64,000 nucleotides of DNA, from positions 455,751 to 519,750 of the forward strand of contig JAHZDZ010000001.1 of NCBI GenBank assembly GCA_019422105.1. The letters are read 5' to 3'. Positions 12,201-19,228 of this stretch are shown piece by piece. Numbering within the stretch: the stretch's first letter is position 1; each line of letters starts with the position of its first letter. The notes below the pieces were generated by a model, which was not told where the DNA came from, did not search any database, and saw only the letters and a program-made list of their open reading frames with translations. Position numbers and translations under genes: made by a program. The DNA comes from Bacillota bacterium. Lineage in GTDB: Bacteria; Bacillota; Clostridia; Lachnospirales; Anaerotignaceae.

Positions 12201-15200
12201 TGGTAACAGTTGGCTTCTCCGGCGCGAAAGGTGCTCCCGCCACAACCTCAACGGGATCGGATTTGTTGCTCTCTCCCGCCAGATTCACGCATACGACTTC
12301 TATTTTGTGACCCTGTCCGCCGTTATCCAAAGGTATCTTAACAGCCAGTACATTAGGAGATATGAGCCCCGGACTGCCTTCCACATAGCTCAGTGCCTGC
12401 CCGTCTGTATCCTTTATCTCGCCTGTATATTTTACATTATCCACATAGATGGAATAGCCCTGTATTTTAACGCCGTTGCCCTGGGAAGGGGACCATGCCA
12501 CTGTCACATAGCCATTCCCCGGTACAATCTGCTCAATCTCAGGTGTTGTCGGCGTGCCGATTGTCACAGGATAGTAGTCTGAAATGGGGCTTGCTCCCAC
12601 CTTGTTGACCGCCTGCACCGCAACCCTTATCTCGCCGCCAAGCTCGCTGCCAAATACCTGTGCTGTAGTTGTTTTGCTTGTAGTTCTCGGCGCATCCTCG
12701 CCCTCAACATAAATCCTGTATTCTGTAATAGGACTTCCATGGTTTTCGGCCTCGTCATAGGTGATAATGGCGTCCAGATTATTGCCCGGTTCCGCCTTGA
12801 TATTCTCAGGGGTCAGAGGCAGACCAACCAATATTTTGGCTTCCTCCGTCTGCTCGCTCTTGATACCCTCGCCCGCCGCGTTTACCGCCGCCGCCTGTAT
12901 GGAATACTCTGTGCCGTTTGCCAGATTGGGCACTACGGCATTTTCAATTCTTCTTGCCGATACTCTGCCCTTTTCCACGCCGTTTGCGTAAAGGACATAT
13001 TCGCTGATGGCGTTGCCGCCGTTATCTTCAGGAGGCGTAATCGTAATTACCGCGCTGCTGTCGCCTGTTCTTGCATTGCTTACAGTTGGCGCACCCGGCG
13101 TTGTCCTTGGCGTTGCGCTTTCCGCAGCACATTTTTCACCCTCTCCCGCGCCGTTAACGGCTGCTATCTGAAGGTTGTATTTCGTACCGTTCGTCAATCC
13201 GCTGATGGTATATTCCTTCTCCGTAACCAAAGCTTCCTTATTGTGAAGCTCACCGTTGAGATAAACGTTGTAGCCTGTAACCGCACTGCCGTTATCTGCC
13301 TCCGGCTCGTTCCATACTGCTTTGATTTCGCCGCTGTTACTTGTTGGGTCAACGGTCAGGGCCGTCGGCTGACTCGGCACATTCCATGTAGTCAAACCTG
13401 CCGCCGCTGATTCCTCGCCGTCTCCGGCTAAAGTCACCGCTCTTACTGTAAAGCTGTAATCCTTGCCCTTGATAAGACCTGTAACAGACCCAGAGGTCTC
13501 CTTTCCTTCTCCGTCCACTGTCACTGTGGCGTCTCCCGCCCCCAGTATCTCGTAGCGTACAAGCTCACTGCCGCCCAAATCCGCAGGCGCTGTCCATGTT
13601 ATTTTTACCTCTGTGCCGCTTATGCTCTCAACCGCAACTTCCGTAGGAGCGTTGGCAGGCTTTCTCGGCGTGGTGTTTACATCCGACTGGGCCGCTGAGT
13701 AATCGCCCTGCCGCTTCTCACCGTTTATGGTGTTGACTGCCGCCGCCCTTATCGTATATTTCTTGCCGTCCTCTAACCCCGTTAAGGTATAGGGGAAGGA
13801 GGAAGCCGCCAGTAATGCTTCATTATATAGGTATTCCTCTGCACCCTCTGCACTGATATAGATGCTGTAGCCCTCAACCGCCGGGCCAATATCCGTCTTG
13901 TCGGATGGTGTTAAAGCAATACTCAATTCTCCCGTTTTGTTGGTAGGCGCTACCTTGATAGACGGCGCAAAAGGCTCTCTCCAAGTCTTTACAGAAGAAG
14001 ATTCCTTCTGAGCGCCCTTGCCCACACTGCTTTCAGCGTAAACATTGAAGGTGTAGTCTGTATATTTGGTAAGTCCTGTTACAGTGTATTCCAATGCTGT
14101 GCCGTTTGCCGTGGTGTCGGTTTTCACAATATTGCCGCCGGACTTTGTCTCGATATAATATTTTGATATGGACTGGCCGTTGTTTCCTGCCGCAGGCCAG
14201 CTTACCTTTACAGAAGTATCGCTCAATACCTCGGCCGTAACGCTGGCAACTGCCGAAGGCACGCTGACAGGCATAAGCGTAATGGCTGTGCTTCTTGGAC
14301 TTGCGCCGTAGGCACATATAGCCTCTATGGTAAATTCATAGTTATGGCCGTCCTTTAAGCCTGTTGCCATATAGGAGCTGTCTCCTGCCGCAATGACAGC
14401 GTTGTTCACCTTAAACTCCGCACCGTTTTCCGTTTTATCCTTTGCATATATGTTGTACCCCGTCACAGGCGTACCCTGTGAGGAGGACTGGTACCATTTC
14501 AAATATATTTTGCCGCTTTCCTGTGTGGCCTCGCTCTCCTTCACATTAAAGCTTGGCGCCGTTGGGTAGTTCCAAGCCGTAGCCGTAACATTAGCGGAAA
14601 AAGCGCCGTAGCCCGCCGGGCTGCTGTTGGCCCTTACCTTGTAGGTATAGGTTGTTCCCGCCGTTAAGTTGGTAATATCATAGCTGGTGGCGCTTGTGGT
14701 TGCTATCTCATTGCCGCTTGCATCCGTAATCTGATAAGTAACAGAATCATTGCCCACAGCCGGTACTGCGTTCCAGCTCAAATGTACTTGATGCGCCTTA
14801 GGCGTTGAGACTGATAAACCAGTTACCTGCCCCGGCACTGCATAAGGCGTAACCGCTACTGTGTTGGAGAAAGCGCTCCAGGCCGTATTCCGGTTGCCCT
14901 GAGCTCTTACCTTATACTGCTTCGCCGTGCCTCCTGCAAGACTTGATATGGTATAGCTTGTATTCGTGGTTGTGTCTACCTGATTGCCGTTTTGATCTGT
15001 AATCTGGTAGGTAATGGTGGTGTTTCCGTTTGCCGGAACTCCCGTCCACTTTAAGTCTACCTTATTCAACCCCCTTGTGGCTGTTAAATTGGACGGCGCC
15101 GCTGACGGGCCGTAAGGGATAACTGCTGCTGATACCGCCGACTGGGCGCTCCATGTGGTGTTTCTATCCCCCTGCGCTCTTACCGTATAGGTATAGCTGG

Positions 15201-17115
15201 TGCCGTTACTTAAACTCGTCTTTGTCATGCTGGCCGATGTTGTAGTTCCGATGGACGTTCCATTTTGGAATACTTCATAGGTGATGGTATTGTTTCCGTT
15301 TTTCGCCACAGCCCCCCAGCTGATAGTATTCTGTCCATTGCCTACTGTAACACTGGGCGTTGATGGTGTCGCCGCCGGGCCATAGGGCACCACTGACGAA
15401 GAGACCGCCGACTGGGCGCTCCATGTGGTGTTCCTGTCGCCCTTTGCCCTAACCGTATAGGTATAGCTGGTGCCGTTACTTAAGCCCGTCTTTGTCATGC
15501 TGGTGCTCGTGGTCGTTCCTAATGATGTACTTCCCTGGAATACCTCATAGGTAATGGTATTGTTTCCGTTTTTCGCAACAGCGCTCCAGCTGATGGTATT
15601 TTGTCCGTTGCCCACGGTAACGCTTGGCTTCCCGGGTGCAGCCGCAGGGCCATAAGGAATCAGGTCACTTTTCGTTGTGATAGCGCCTACCGTACCTCCG
15701 TTTCGGCCCTCCTTATCCTTTGTCACCGCCGCCACGCCTATGGAAACCGTCGTGCCGTTCGTCACTGACATATTGTAGCTGGTGCTTGTGGTTGTGGCTA
15801 CCTTTGTACCGTTTTTGTATATATTGTATTCCTTGATAACGCCGCCGTTCAAATTGGGCTGGGACCAGCTCATGCTGATTTTACCGTCCCCTGGGGTCGC
15901 CGTCACTGTAGGCGCAGCAGCGGGGCCAAAAGGGGTAATTGCTGTGGAATATTGAAATTCACCTTCAACTGTTGCTTCTCCATATTTATTCACGGGTTTA
16001 GCATAGATATCATAAGTCTTGCCATTTGTCAATCCTGTCAGTGTGCCCTTCATATTATAACTATCGCCTGTGCTTGTCGTTGACACGCTGCCAAGCTTCG
16101 TACCTGTTGTTTTGTCATACAAATTATAGCTGGTGATAGGTGCTCCAATGGCATCATAAATAGCCTTATCTGAGTAGGTATGAACATCGTTTACTTCGAT
16201 CTGCCCGCTTACGCCTGGCGATAACTGAGGGGTAACTGATTGGCCTGGTGTACCGACAGTATAGGTAAAGGAAGGTGTTTGTGCTACAAAATAATAGGGT
16301 CTGTCCTGATCCGCATATGTTATTGACCACTTTGCCTGCACAGTATGCTTTGTACCTAACTTAGAGAGCACCGATCCAACCTTTGTAAATTTTGTTCCTT
16401 CAAGTGTACGCACATATAAAGATTCACCTGAAGAACGGGGCCAATACCCCGTCTCTCCAATCAATAGTATTCCATCTACCATAAAGGTAACCTCATCCAC
16501 TTTCGAGCCACTTGTATTATCCGCTCCTTGTGCCACAATCTCCACATACGGATTTGCCGCCGTTCCAGTAAGGCCAACATGATACGCAGGTACATTAATA
16601 AAATTGGCAGCATGTGGATATCCTAAAGTACTTGATCCAATACCGGCTGAACTAATCAATTCACCATTCTTCGTTACCGGATTAATATGATAACTAGAGG
16701 GCGCAATGCCATTAGTCATACCGTTGATATAGCCATACATAGCATAAGCCGAATCATAAGTCTCGCCTACTTTATTTACATATGTTGCTTTCGTAGATAT
16801 GCTTCCAACTTTTTGGTAATCGGATGAACCACTATATTTAGCATAAATATTATAAGACAATACTGGCGTACCAGCATTTTTCAATTCAGCTACTATACCC
16901 TTGTCTTCCATGTTGGCTTCGCAAAATAATTGTCCGCTTATTCCCGTACTCCTTGTATTAAAATCACAGTTATACTTTACCTCTGCCTTTACCTCCGTTT
17001 TAAACAGCGGAATTTCCGGCAGCACCGCCAGAGCCATAGAAAGCGTCAATGTAAAAGCCACAGCCTTTTTCCCAAAGTTTTTTATTTTCTCTCTCGCCCG
17101 CTTAAAAGTCAGCAT
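6268..17115 (-). CDS. Giant secreted FN3-repeat protein (about 3600 aa) with C-terminal type I dockerin
   Basis: The product is about 3615 aa. I chose the ATG at 17115 (MLTFKRAREK) because AGGGGG sits 8 nt upstream; an ATG 24 nt earlier has poor spacing. A signal peptide of about 45 residues is followed by an N-terminal region of about 270 residues without an assigned fold. About 32 fibronectin type III-like repeats follow, each with the signature W-x-x-P, then NGG or DNG, then I-x-G-Y-x-V-Y and an AAVN strand. Two acidic, EF-hand-like linkers interrupt the repeats at about residues 2735-2765 and 3430-3460. The C terminus has a carboxypeptidase-regulatory-like module and a canonical duplicated dockerin with ligand sets DVNQDDYIDGKD and DINGDGYVDGKD. 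No catalytic domain is evident. The family pattern suggests a long cell-surface stalk or adhesin whose dockerin could dock onto the cohesin-like modules encoded downstream. Confidence 0.9.
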   Translation of the reverse strand: MLTFKRAREKIKNFGKKAVAFTLTLSMALAVLPEIPLFKTEVKAEVKYNCDFNTRSTGISGQLFCEANMEDKGIVAELKNAGTPVLSYNIYAKYSGSSDYQKVGSISTKATYVNKVGETYDSAYAMYGYINGMTNGIAPSSYHINPVTKNGELISSAGIGSSTLGYPHAANFINVPAYHVGLTGTAANPYVEIVAQGADNTSGSKVDEVTFMVDGILLIGETGYWPRSSGESLYVRTLEGTKFTKVGSVLSKLGTKHTVQAKWSITYADQDRPYYFVAQTPSFTYTVGTPGQSVTPQLSPGVSGQIEVNDVHTYSDKAIYDAIGAPITSYNLYDKTTGTKLGSVSTTSTGDSYNMKGTLTGLTNGKTYDIYAKPVNKYGEATVEGEFQYSTAITPFGPAAAPTVTATPGDGKISMSWSQPNLNGGVIKEYNIYKNGTKVATTTSTSYNMSVTNGTTVSIGVAAVTKDKEGRNGGTVGAITTKSDLIPYGPAAAPGKPSVTVGNGQNTISWSAVAKNGNNTITYEVFQGSTSLGTTTSTSMTKTGLSNGTSYTYTVRAKGDRNTTWSAQSAVSSSVVPYGPAATPSTPSVTVGNGQNTISWGAVAKNGNNTITYEVFQNGTSIGTTTSASMTKTSLSNGTSYTYTVRAQGDRNTTWSAQSAVSAAVIPYGPSAAPSNLTATRGLNKVDLKWTGVPANGNTTITYQITDQNGNQVDTTTNTSYTISSLAGGTAKQYKVRAQGNRNTAWSAFSNTVAVTPYAVPGQVTGLSVSTPKAHQVHLSWNAVPAVGNDSVTYQITDASGNEIATTSATSYDITNLTAGTTYTYKVRANSSPAGYGAFSANVTATAWNYPTAPSFNVKESEATQESGKIYLKWYQSSSQGTPVTGYNIYAKDKTENGAEFKVNNAVIAAGDSSYMATGLKDGHNYEFTIEAICAYGASPRSTAITLMPVSVPSAVASVTAEVLSDTSVKVSWPAAGNNGQSISKYYIETKSGGNIVKTDTTANGTALEYTVTGLTKYTDYTFNVYAESSVGKGAQKESSSVKTWREPFAPSIKVAPTNKTGELSIALTPSDKTDIGPAVEGYSIYISAEGAEEYLYNEALLAASSFPYTLTGLEDGKKYTIRAAAVNTINGEKRQGDYSAAQSDVNTTPRKPANAPTEVAVESISGTEVKITWTAPADLGGSELVRYEILGAGDATVTVDGEGKETSGSVTGLIKGKDYSFTVRAVTLAGDGEESAAAGLTTWNVPSQPTALTVDPTSNSGEIKAVWNEPEADNGSAVTGYNVYLNGELHNKEALVTEKEYTISGLTNGTKYNLQIAAVNGAGEGEKCAAESATPRTTPGAPTVSNARTGDSSAVITITPPEDNGGNAISEYVLYANGVEKGRVSARRIENAVVPNLANGTEYSIQAAAVNAAGEGIKSEQTEEAKILVGLPLTPENIKAEPGNNLDAIITYDEAENHGSPITEYRIYVEGEDAPRTTSKTTTAQVFGSELGGEIRVAVQAVNKVGASPISDYYPVTIGTPTTPEIEQIVPGNGYVTVAWSPSQGNGVKIQGYSIYVDNVKYTGEIKDTDGQALSYVEGSPGLISPNVLAVKIPLDNGGQGHKIEVVCVNLAGESNKSDPVEVVAGAPFAPEKPTVTSSNGSLQVEWSAPSDNGSPITGYKLYLNGAEKTDLILGADARKAVLENLANGGLYSIQIAAVNANGVGGKSPAATGTPATLCTAPTDISVSVLNDTEVKLSWKAPLNNGGSSIKGYNVVVNNEPAAESNIRFDGTTARISNLSRAQSYVFGVAAVNGAGQGVMAYSDEITTYGLPSAPVQVTGEPGNSSATVTWKAPQADGGTPVRGYNVYIDGSSRPANSELLTEMSYTKNGISAGDTTVFQIAAVNDIGAGAKSEPVTVEASTPSRPVISNVVMEGSSFRVEWRGAKPNGGVITGYRVYITGGGLELRKTTANTYYEVTDQTPGTVFKVQVEAMNSLGYSSQKSEEVTVIVGAPSAPSLSLERGYEQIVAGWEAPNDNGSSITGYQVYVNGEKYGEATNGTAMTITGLAGGEEYEVRVAALNKNGEGILSDTLNAVPYSKPMTPGITSITAQDGSFYVSHTEAKGAGLAVSGYEIWVDDVLKATTTELENSVTGVANGVSHKVQVRAFSQVTDGNNVYGDFSAAETVMTGTPEAPEITEAITGDRDITIRYTQPEGNGSPVIGYNIYVDGNKAATTKRNEAILTALQDGSSLVNGTAYLVSVEAMNERGYGKRSEAVEVIPGRPAAPTITQAAGSDGSITVKWDEPDANGGTILMYRVYVNGQFMDEVTLTSFTRSGLKNGTDYRVQVTAVGTQGESVKSREVIVTPGTKADPPENVVAVATGADSVEITWDAPAETGGIPIKSYEVTGAGEIAVDSDKRTAAVTGLEKGGEYVFSVIAVNGAGMSQEAYSNKVKTFTEPGKPEIYFVDNGDGILTPQWYAPKDNGGSEVVSYNLYVDGHKFNTDPIEATATDKELQNYILSGTSSDGVITLETGLIYQITLTAINEVGESGQSAPYRQKVIGEIVKTPPKAPRNVSVIGHDKSLEITWDAPSYNGGAPIMGYHVYLNGNKVTTDDKLADKDARTYTATKLGSVDLVNGTEYIVTVAAVNEAGTGVLSTEAVGIPQKADAPGVPQNVTYTNNSTMDTMIVRWNAPAQDGGDSDITYNVYLGTDTTPAASGLSQTSYVMSVESGLTYEIKVSAQNSGGESDTVYIRAMNDLNVDVNGDGSLITRKDENCDGVIDNEIVVNKPGAPTNVEVTGSGTENVTLTWMAPGDDGGAEIQGYIVYINGAPNSIQKDTLSYSFQTEAGKVYTIYIAAVNEAGTGAKSEGRVAYGIGEITGRAPDSPVIDKASYDSETGKVNVTWTAPENIGTSAITKYIVSVNADEFAVTAPENEIEIPLSYSFEGIKGADYIIRVAAVNETGASPKSEPAAVTVPDDTQVPDEPVVIPDPTVPGRPTALVLDASGTAMNLSWTAPEYTGGIEADEENPGKTKPVEITGYNVYVNNKITASIEKNAEGTFDIYAYTDGLKEETPSQTTDTPTAYSYAGEADMDYVIWVDAVNKVGNGGISNAVSHSTKAEPEDPSLIPGKPAVSEPTVTPGNDGTNVTITVKPDANGKLPDSYDVIVNGEKVDESQITVTGPDEEGNMQITVTVPNGEDSVIQVVGNKDTVTDVPRVDENGEPVLDPDTGEQIIDQIVTKEPGISSDPIVVEGKEDQTQDPVVTKPGAVTNLTAVTESENAITLTWALTDNGGEAVTGYELYVNGVLDDTANVTESPYIYTAEANKEYVFQIAATNSKGTGEKSNLATADTLTDNSDNPPVPPVLAGAPAITGTVSNGADKIKVIWTAPAENAENITGYNVYVGTELAAENVDALEYVLTIDHTNQIVITVAAVINGIAGEPSNEWKTSLNLNIDSAGGLDKADQNVDSDGDGKVEETVPTVKISGKISLGGSNEPVTAVVKNPNGYIVKEEEVASEFTLEIPVENTINMFAGDSVSGYTLMFSRQNYTSYTITGVTFDSDVVINKTITLYSGDVNQDDYIDGKDTAMVIRSYGTNVVDGDINGDGYVDGKDTAMVIRNYNMQSVSVNWAEMK
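15115..15654 (-). repeat. 270-bp tandem duplication encoding two nearly identical FN3 repeats
   Basis: Two adjacent 270-bp blocks (about 15115-15384 and 15385-15654) encode FN3 units that both read SVTVGNGQNTISW, then AVAKNGNNTITYEVFQ, then RNTTWSAQSAV. The other FN3 units in this gene are far more diverged, so this looks like a recent in-frame duplication. It could support length variation by recombination. Confidence 0.8.
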
Positions 17116-17231
17116 AGGGAAGTCCCCCTTCTTGTTCATGTCCTTTCATATGATTTACCCCTTTCTCTGTTTTCCTCTTTTATTCTTCGTATCCTCTCAA
17201 ACAAGCCCCCACACCTTATGAACACACGAAA

Positions 17232-17266
17232 AAAGCCATCTTCCGGTCATCCCTTCCTATGGCTTT
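17232..17266 (-). terminator. Terminator-like hairpin in the 5' leader of the giant surface gene
   Basis: On the minus strand the arms AAAGCCAT and ATGGCTTT pair perfectly around a 19-nt loop and run straight into TTTCG. It lies about 115 nt upstream of the start codon of the giant gene. Its position before the gene, inside its only apparent leader, suggests attenuation or antitermination. No known riboswitch class was recognised. Confidence 0.5.
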
Positions 17267-17384
17267 GAAGAACTTCTCAATTGCATAACGCATCACCCCT
17301 TGCTTGCCCTTTACCCATACCCCGCGGGCTTTATACCATGCATTCCACTGAACGAAAGCTGTAATAAGTTAGTTTGTCCCTTTT

Positions 17385-17432
17385 GTCACAAAATGATTCT
17401 GCCGTAAAACATCATGATGATGGTTTTGTGAC
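17385..17432. repeat. Inverted repeat GTCACAAAA / TTTTGTGAC beside the left crossover site
   Basis: Nine-base arms at 17385-17393 and 17424-17432 are perfect inverted copies. They flank a CATCATGATGATG core and end 8 bp from the crossover-like site at 17441. The left arm sits in its own palindrome, TTTTGTCACAAAA. These could be arm-type or accessory-factor sites for the recombinase, or a regulator operator in the leader. Function is inferred only from position. Confidence 0.4.
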
Positions 17433-17440
17433 CATAATAT

Positions 17441-17467
17441 TTTCCTTAAGTTGTATACTTAAGGAAA
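17441..17467 (+). repeat. Left crossover-like site of a putative inverton
   Basis: Arms TTTCCTTAAG (17441-17450) and CTTAAGGAAA (17458-17467) are perfectly inverted around the asymmetric 7-bp spacer TTGTATA. That is the standard architecture of a tyrosine-recombinase core site. The 19-mer CCTTAAGTTGTATACTTAA (17444-17462) recurs exactly, in inverted orientation, at 19026-19044, on the other side of the recombinase gene. Confidence 0.75.
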
Positions 17468-17525
17468 TTTATGGATAATATTTGCTTTTGTTTATTGGAT
17501 TGCATCACAAAAAACGAAAAATTAA

Positions 17526-17549
17526 AAAAGCCTGTATTATCAGGCTTTT
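17526..17549 (-). terminator. Terminator of the recombinase gene
   Basis: Arms AAAAGCCTG and CAGGCTTTT flank a 6-nt loop and are followed on the minus strand by TTTTTTAATTTTT. It should stop recombinase transcripts before they reach the left crossover site and the surface operon. Confidence 0.8.
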
Positions 17550-17642
17550 GAGGGTAAGATTAAGATTAAAATTAAAATTAAATTTTATAAAATTACATAA
17601 ATTGTGATATTAATTCACACGGATGTTGAAGAAAACACCTCT

Positions 17643-18590
17643 TTACAGGCTGGCGTTAAGCATTTCAATGCACTGCCTTTTCCTCTCCAACTGAGGATGT
17701 ACATACATATTCATGGTCATATTAACAGTGGAGTGCCCTAAAAGCTCGCTGACCGACTTATAATCCGCGCCGGATTCAATACAGCGGGTAGCAAAGGTAT
17801 GGCGCAGGGCATGAAAATGGATATACTCAATACCGTATTTTTGTAAAAACCTGCGATAATAGTAGCGGTATGCCCTGGGCTCCGTATACTCTTTTTTGCC
17901 TGTTACAACATAAAATTCCGTATTTTCAGGCATTTTTGACTTTAAATACAAATACAGCTCCTTTACAAGAGGGATTTCCCGCACAGACGATCGCGTTTTC
18001 GGCGTTGAAATGGTAATTTTGCTGGAGGAACCTGCTGTATCCTTCATATAGATGCGCTGGATGGTTTTATATACCACAATAACCCCCTGAACAAAATCAA
18101 TATCCTTCCACTGAAGGGCGCAGATTTCCCCTATACGCATTCCCGTGTTCAGACAGAGCAGAATACCCAGCGCCTGGGGCGCCGTTTCTTGCCGTACAGC
18201 GGCAATCATCCTTCTGTGCTCTTCCTTTGAGAGAACCTGAAGCTTTTGTACCTTTTTCTCGGGAGGAAACAAAATATCCATCTGTTGAAGGGTTACAAGC
18301 TTTTGTTTTGCAGCGGCGTGAAGACATACCTTTAACAGCGTAACGATGTCCGCCGCCGATTTTTTCGCCAAACCGCCCCTGCCGTCAAGCCTTCCGTTAT
18401 TTAATAAAAACATGGTATATTCCTGAACCATATCTTCATCGATTTTATCCAGTGTATACTGCCCAAAGGACGGAAGCAGATGATTTGTCATAGCCACCGT
18501 ATAGGCGGCATAGGTGGATTCCTTGATATAGGGCTGTTGTTTTTTGAGCCAATAGGGGGCCCAATCCCGGAAATAAACCGTGCTTTCCAT
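17643..18590 (-). CDS. Tyrosine site-specific recombinase (phage-integrase family), likely DNA invertase
   Basis: The product is about 315 aa. I prefer the ATG at 18590 (MESTVYF), with AGGTG 11 nt upstream; a GTG five codons earlier (18605) is possible. An N-terminal SAM-like core-binding domain covers about residues 5-90 (DWAPYWLKK, IKESTYAAY). The catalytic domain holds the full residue set: Arg in NTGMRIGEICALQW, His-x-x-Arg in HALRHTFATR, His in LGHST, and the nucleophile Tyr in MNMYVHP. The gene lies between two inverted copies of a 19-bp crossover-like site and has its own terminator. Stand-alone enzymes of this size in Clostridia (for example RecV of Clostridioides difficile) flip promoters of surface genes. 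I infer the same job here; a relic of an integrated element is the alternative. Confidence 0.9.
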   Translation of the reverse strand: MESTVYFRDWAPYWLKKQQPYIKESTYAAYTVAMTNHLLPSFGQYTLDKIDEDMVQEYTMFLLNNGRLDGRGGLAKKSAADIVTLLKVCLHAAAKQKLVTLQQMDILFPPEKKVQKLQVLSKEEHRRMIAAVRQETAPQALGILLCLNTGMRIGEICALQWKDIDFVQGVIVVYKTIQRIYMKDTAGSSSKITISTPKTRSSVREIPLVKELYLYLKSKMPENTEFYVVTGKKEYTEPRAYRYYYRRFLQKYGIEYIHFHALRHTFATRCIESGADYKSVSELLGHSTVNMTMNMYVHPQLERKRQCIEMLNASL

Positions 18591-18842
18591 CTTCAAATAC
18601 TGCACCTACTTTCTTAACCGTTGTCATATCCCTGATGCTTTTAAACCCATGTTGGCAGTTTGCCAGCCGATTTTTGTCTGCTGATAATATTCTTGATGTA
18701 ATAAGCATTTTAATATTTTCCGGGCCACTATGGGAAGACTTAAATGACAAATACCATAAATTACCAGTTGTGTTTTCGGTTGATTTGAGTCACAGAAAAT
18801 ATGTCAAAACTGTACAAAATAGGAATATTTAACACAAAAGCC

Positions 18843-18871
18843 TTTACTTTTCTATGCAAAAGAGATATACT
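18843..18871 (+). promoter_or_regulatory. Candidate sigma-A promoter facing right inside the invertible segment
   Basis: TTTACT (18843-18848) and TATACT (18866-18871) are separated by exactly 17 bp. As drawn it fires away from the surface operon toward the terminator at 19194. Inversion of the segment would point it at the giant gene. Matches are 4 of 6 and 5 of 6, so this is a candidate only. Confidence 0.4.
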
Positions 18872-19025
18872 TCAAGACATAAAGGGATATTTTGGAATTA
18901 TTTCCTAAGTGAAATTCATAGAAATATAGTAGTAATTCACAATAAGATATACAATATAGGTGATTTATTTTAAATCGCCTACTACATATATGCTTTTTGA
19001 TGGATAAACTATATTTTTTATAGAA

Positions 19026-19048
19026 TTAAGTATACAACTTAAGGCAGG
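19026..19048 (-). repeat. Right crossover-like site of the putative inverton
   Basis: Read on the minus strand it is CCTGCCTTAAG, spacer TTGTATA, then CTTAA. It shares the exact 19-mer CCTTAAGTTGTATACTTAA with the left site but in inverted orientation. Confidence 0.7.
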
Positions 19049-19125
19049 ATAAAATTACTAATGCCCGTTAGTACACTTTTGCTTTTTATATTGCCCAATA
19101 TAAGCCCAATACGCAAATTCTACAG

Positions 19126-19138
19126 CCTGCCTTAAGTT
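19126..19138 (+). repeat. Third half-site, inverted copy of the right-site outer arm
   Basis: CCTGCCTTAAGTT is an exact inverted copy of 19036-19048. The following bases (AAGATAC) do not match the spacer or second arm, so it is a half-site only. It could be a scar of past recombination, an accessory recombinase site, or one arm of a long hairpin with the right site. Confidence 0.5.
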
Positions 19139-19193
19139 AAGATACAGATTCCGGGTATCCCTTGCAATCAAACCGGGTAATTACCGGTTTACA

Positions 19194-19228
19194 AATAACT
19201 CACCTGACAGGTGAGTTATTTTGTTTTT
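19194..19228 (+). terminator. Strong rightward terminator beyond the invertible segment
   Basis: Arms AATAACTCACCT and AGGTGAGTTATT pair perfectly around GAC and are followed by TTGTTTTT. No gene read rightward ends here, so its natural client is a transcript leaving the invertible segment to the right. Confidence 0.8.

Larger units (their letters stand above)
17444..19044. mobile_element. Putative invertible DNA segment (inverton) carrying its own tyrosine recombinase
   Basis: About 1.6 kb is bounded by identical 19-bp sites in inverted orientation. Inside are a complete leftward tyrosine recombinase, a terminator behind it (17526-17549), and about 420 bp of AT-rich DNA with a rightward promoter candidate. 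Because the 7-bp spacers are asymmetric and inverted, recombination between them should flip the segment and not excise it. It lies immediately upstream of the giant surface-protein operon. No transfer, replication or cargo genes are present, which argues against an integrative element. Confidence 0.7.

Noticed and set aside
17221..17400. Cyclic di-GMP riboswitch in the leader of the giant gene
   Set aside because: A CAAAGCCATAGG stretch recalls the GEMM-I core, but the GGCAAACC element and the closing GCCGGGTTGCC strand are missing.
17556..17597. Short AT-rich hexamer repeat (GATTAA/AAATTA) next to the recombinase stop
   Set aside because: It lies outside a reading frame and behind the gene, so slipped-strand phase variation is not supported.
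17643..18605. Recombinase as part of an integrated phage or conjugative element
   Set aside because: No excisionase, relaxase, phage or cargo genes are near, and the flanking sites are inverted, not direct.
18445..18750. Alternative frame over the recombinase start
   Set aside because: It overlaps the well-supported recombinase in a different frame and shows no family motif.
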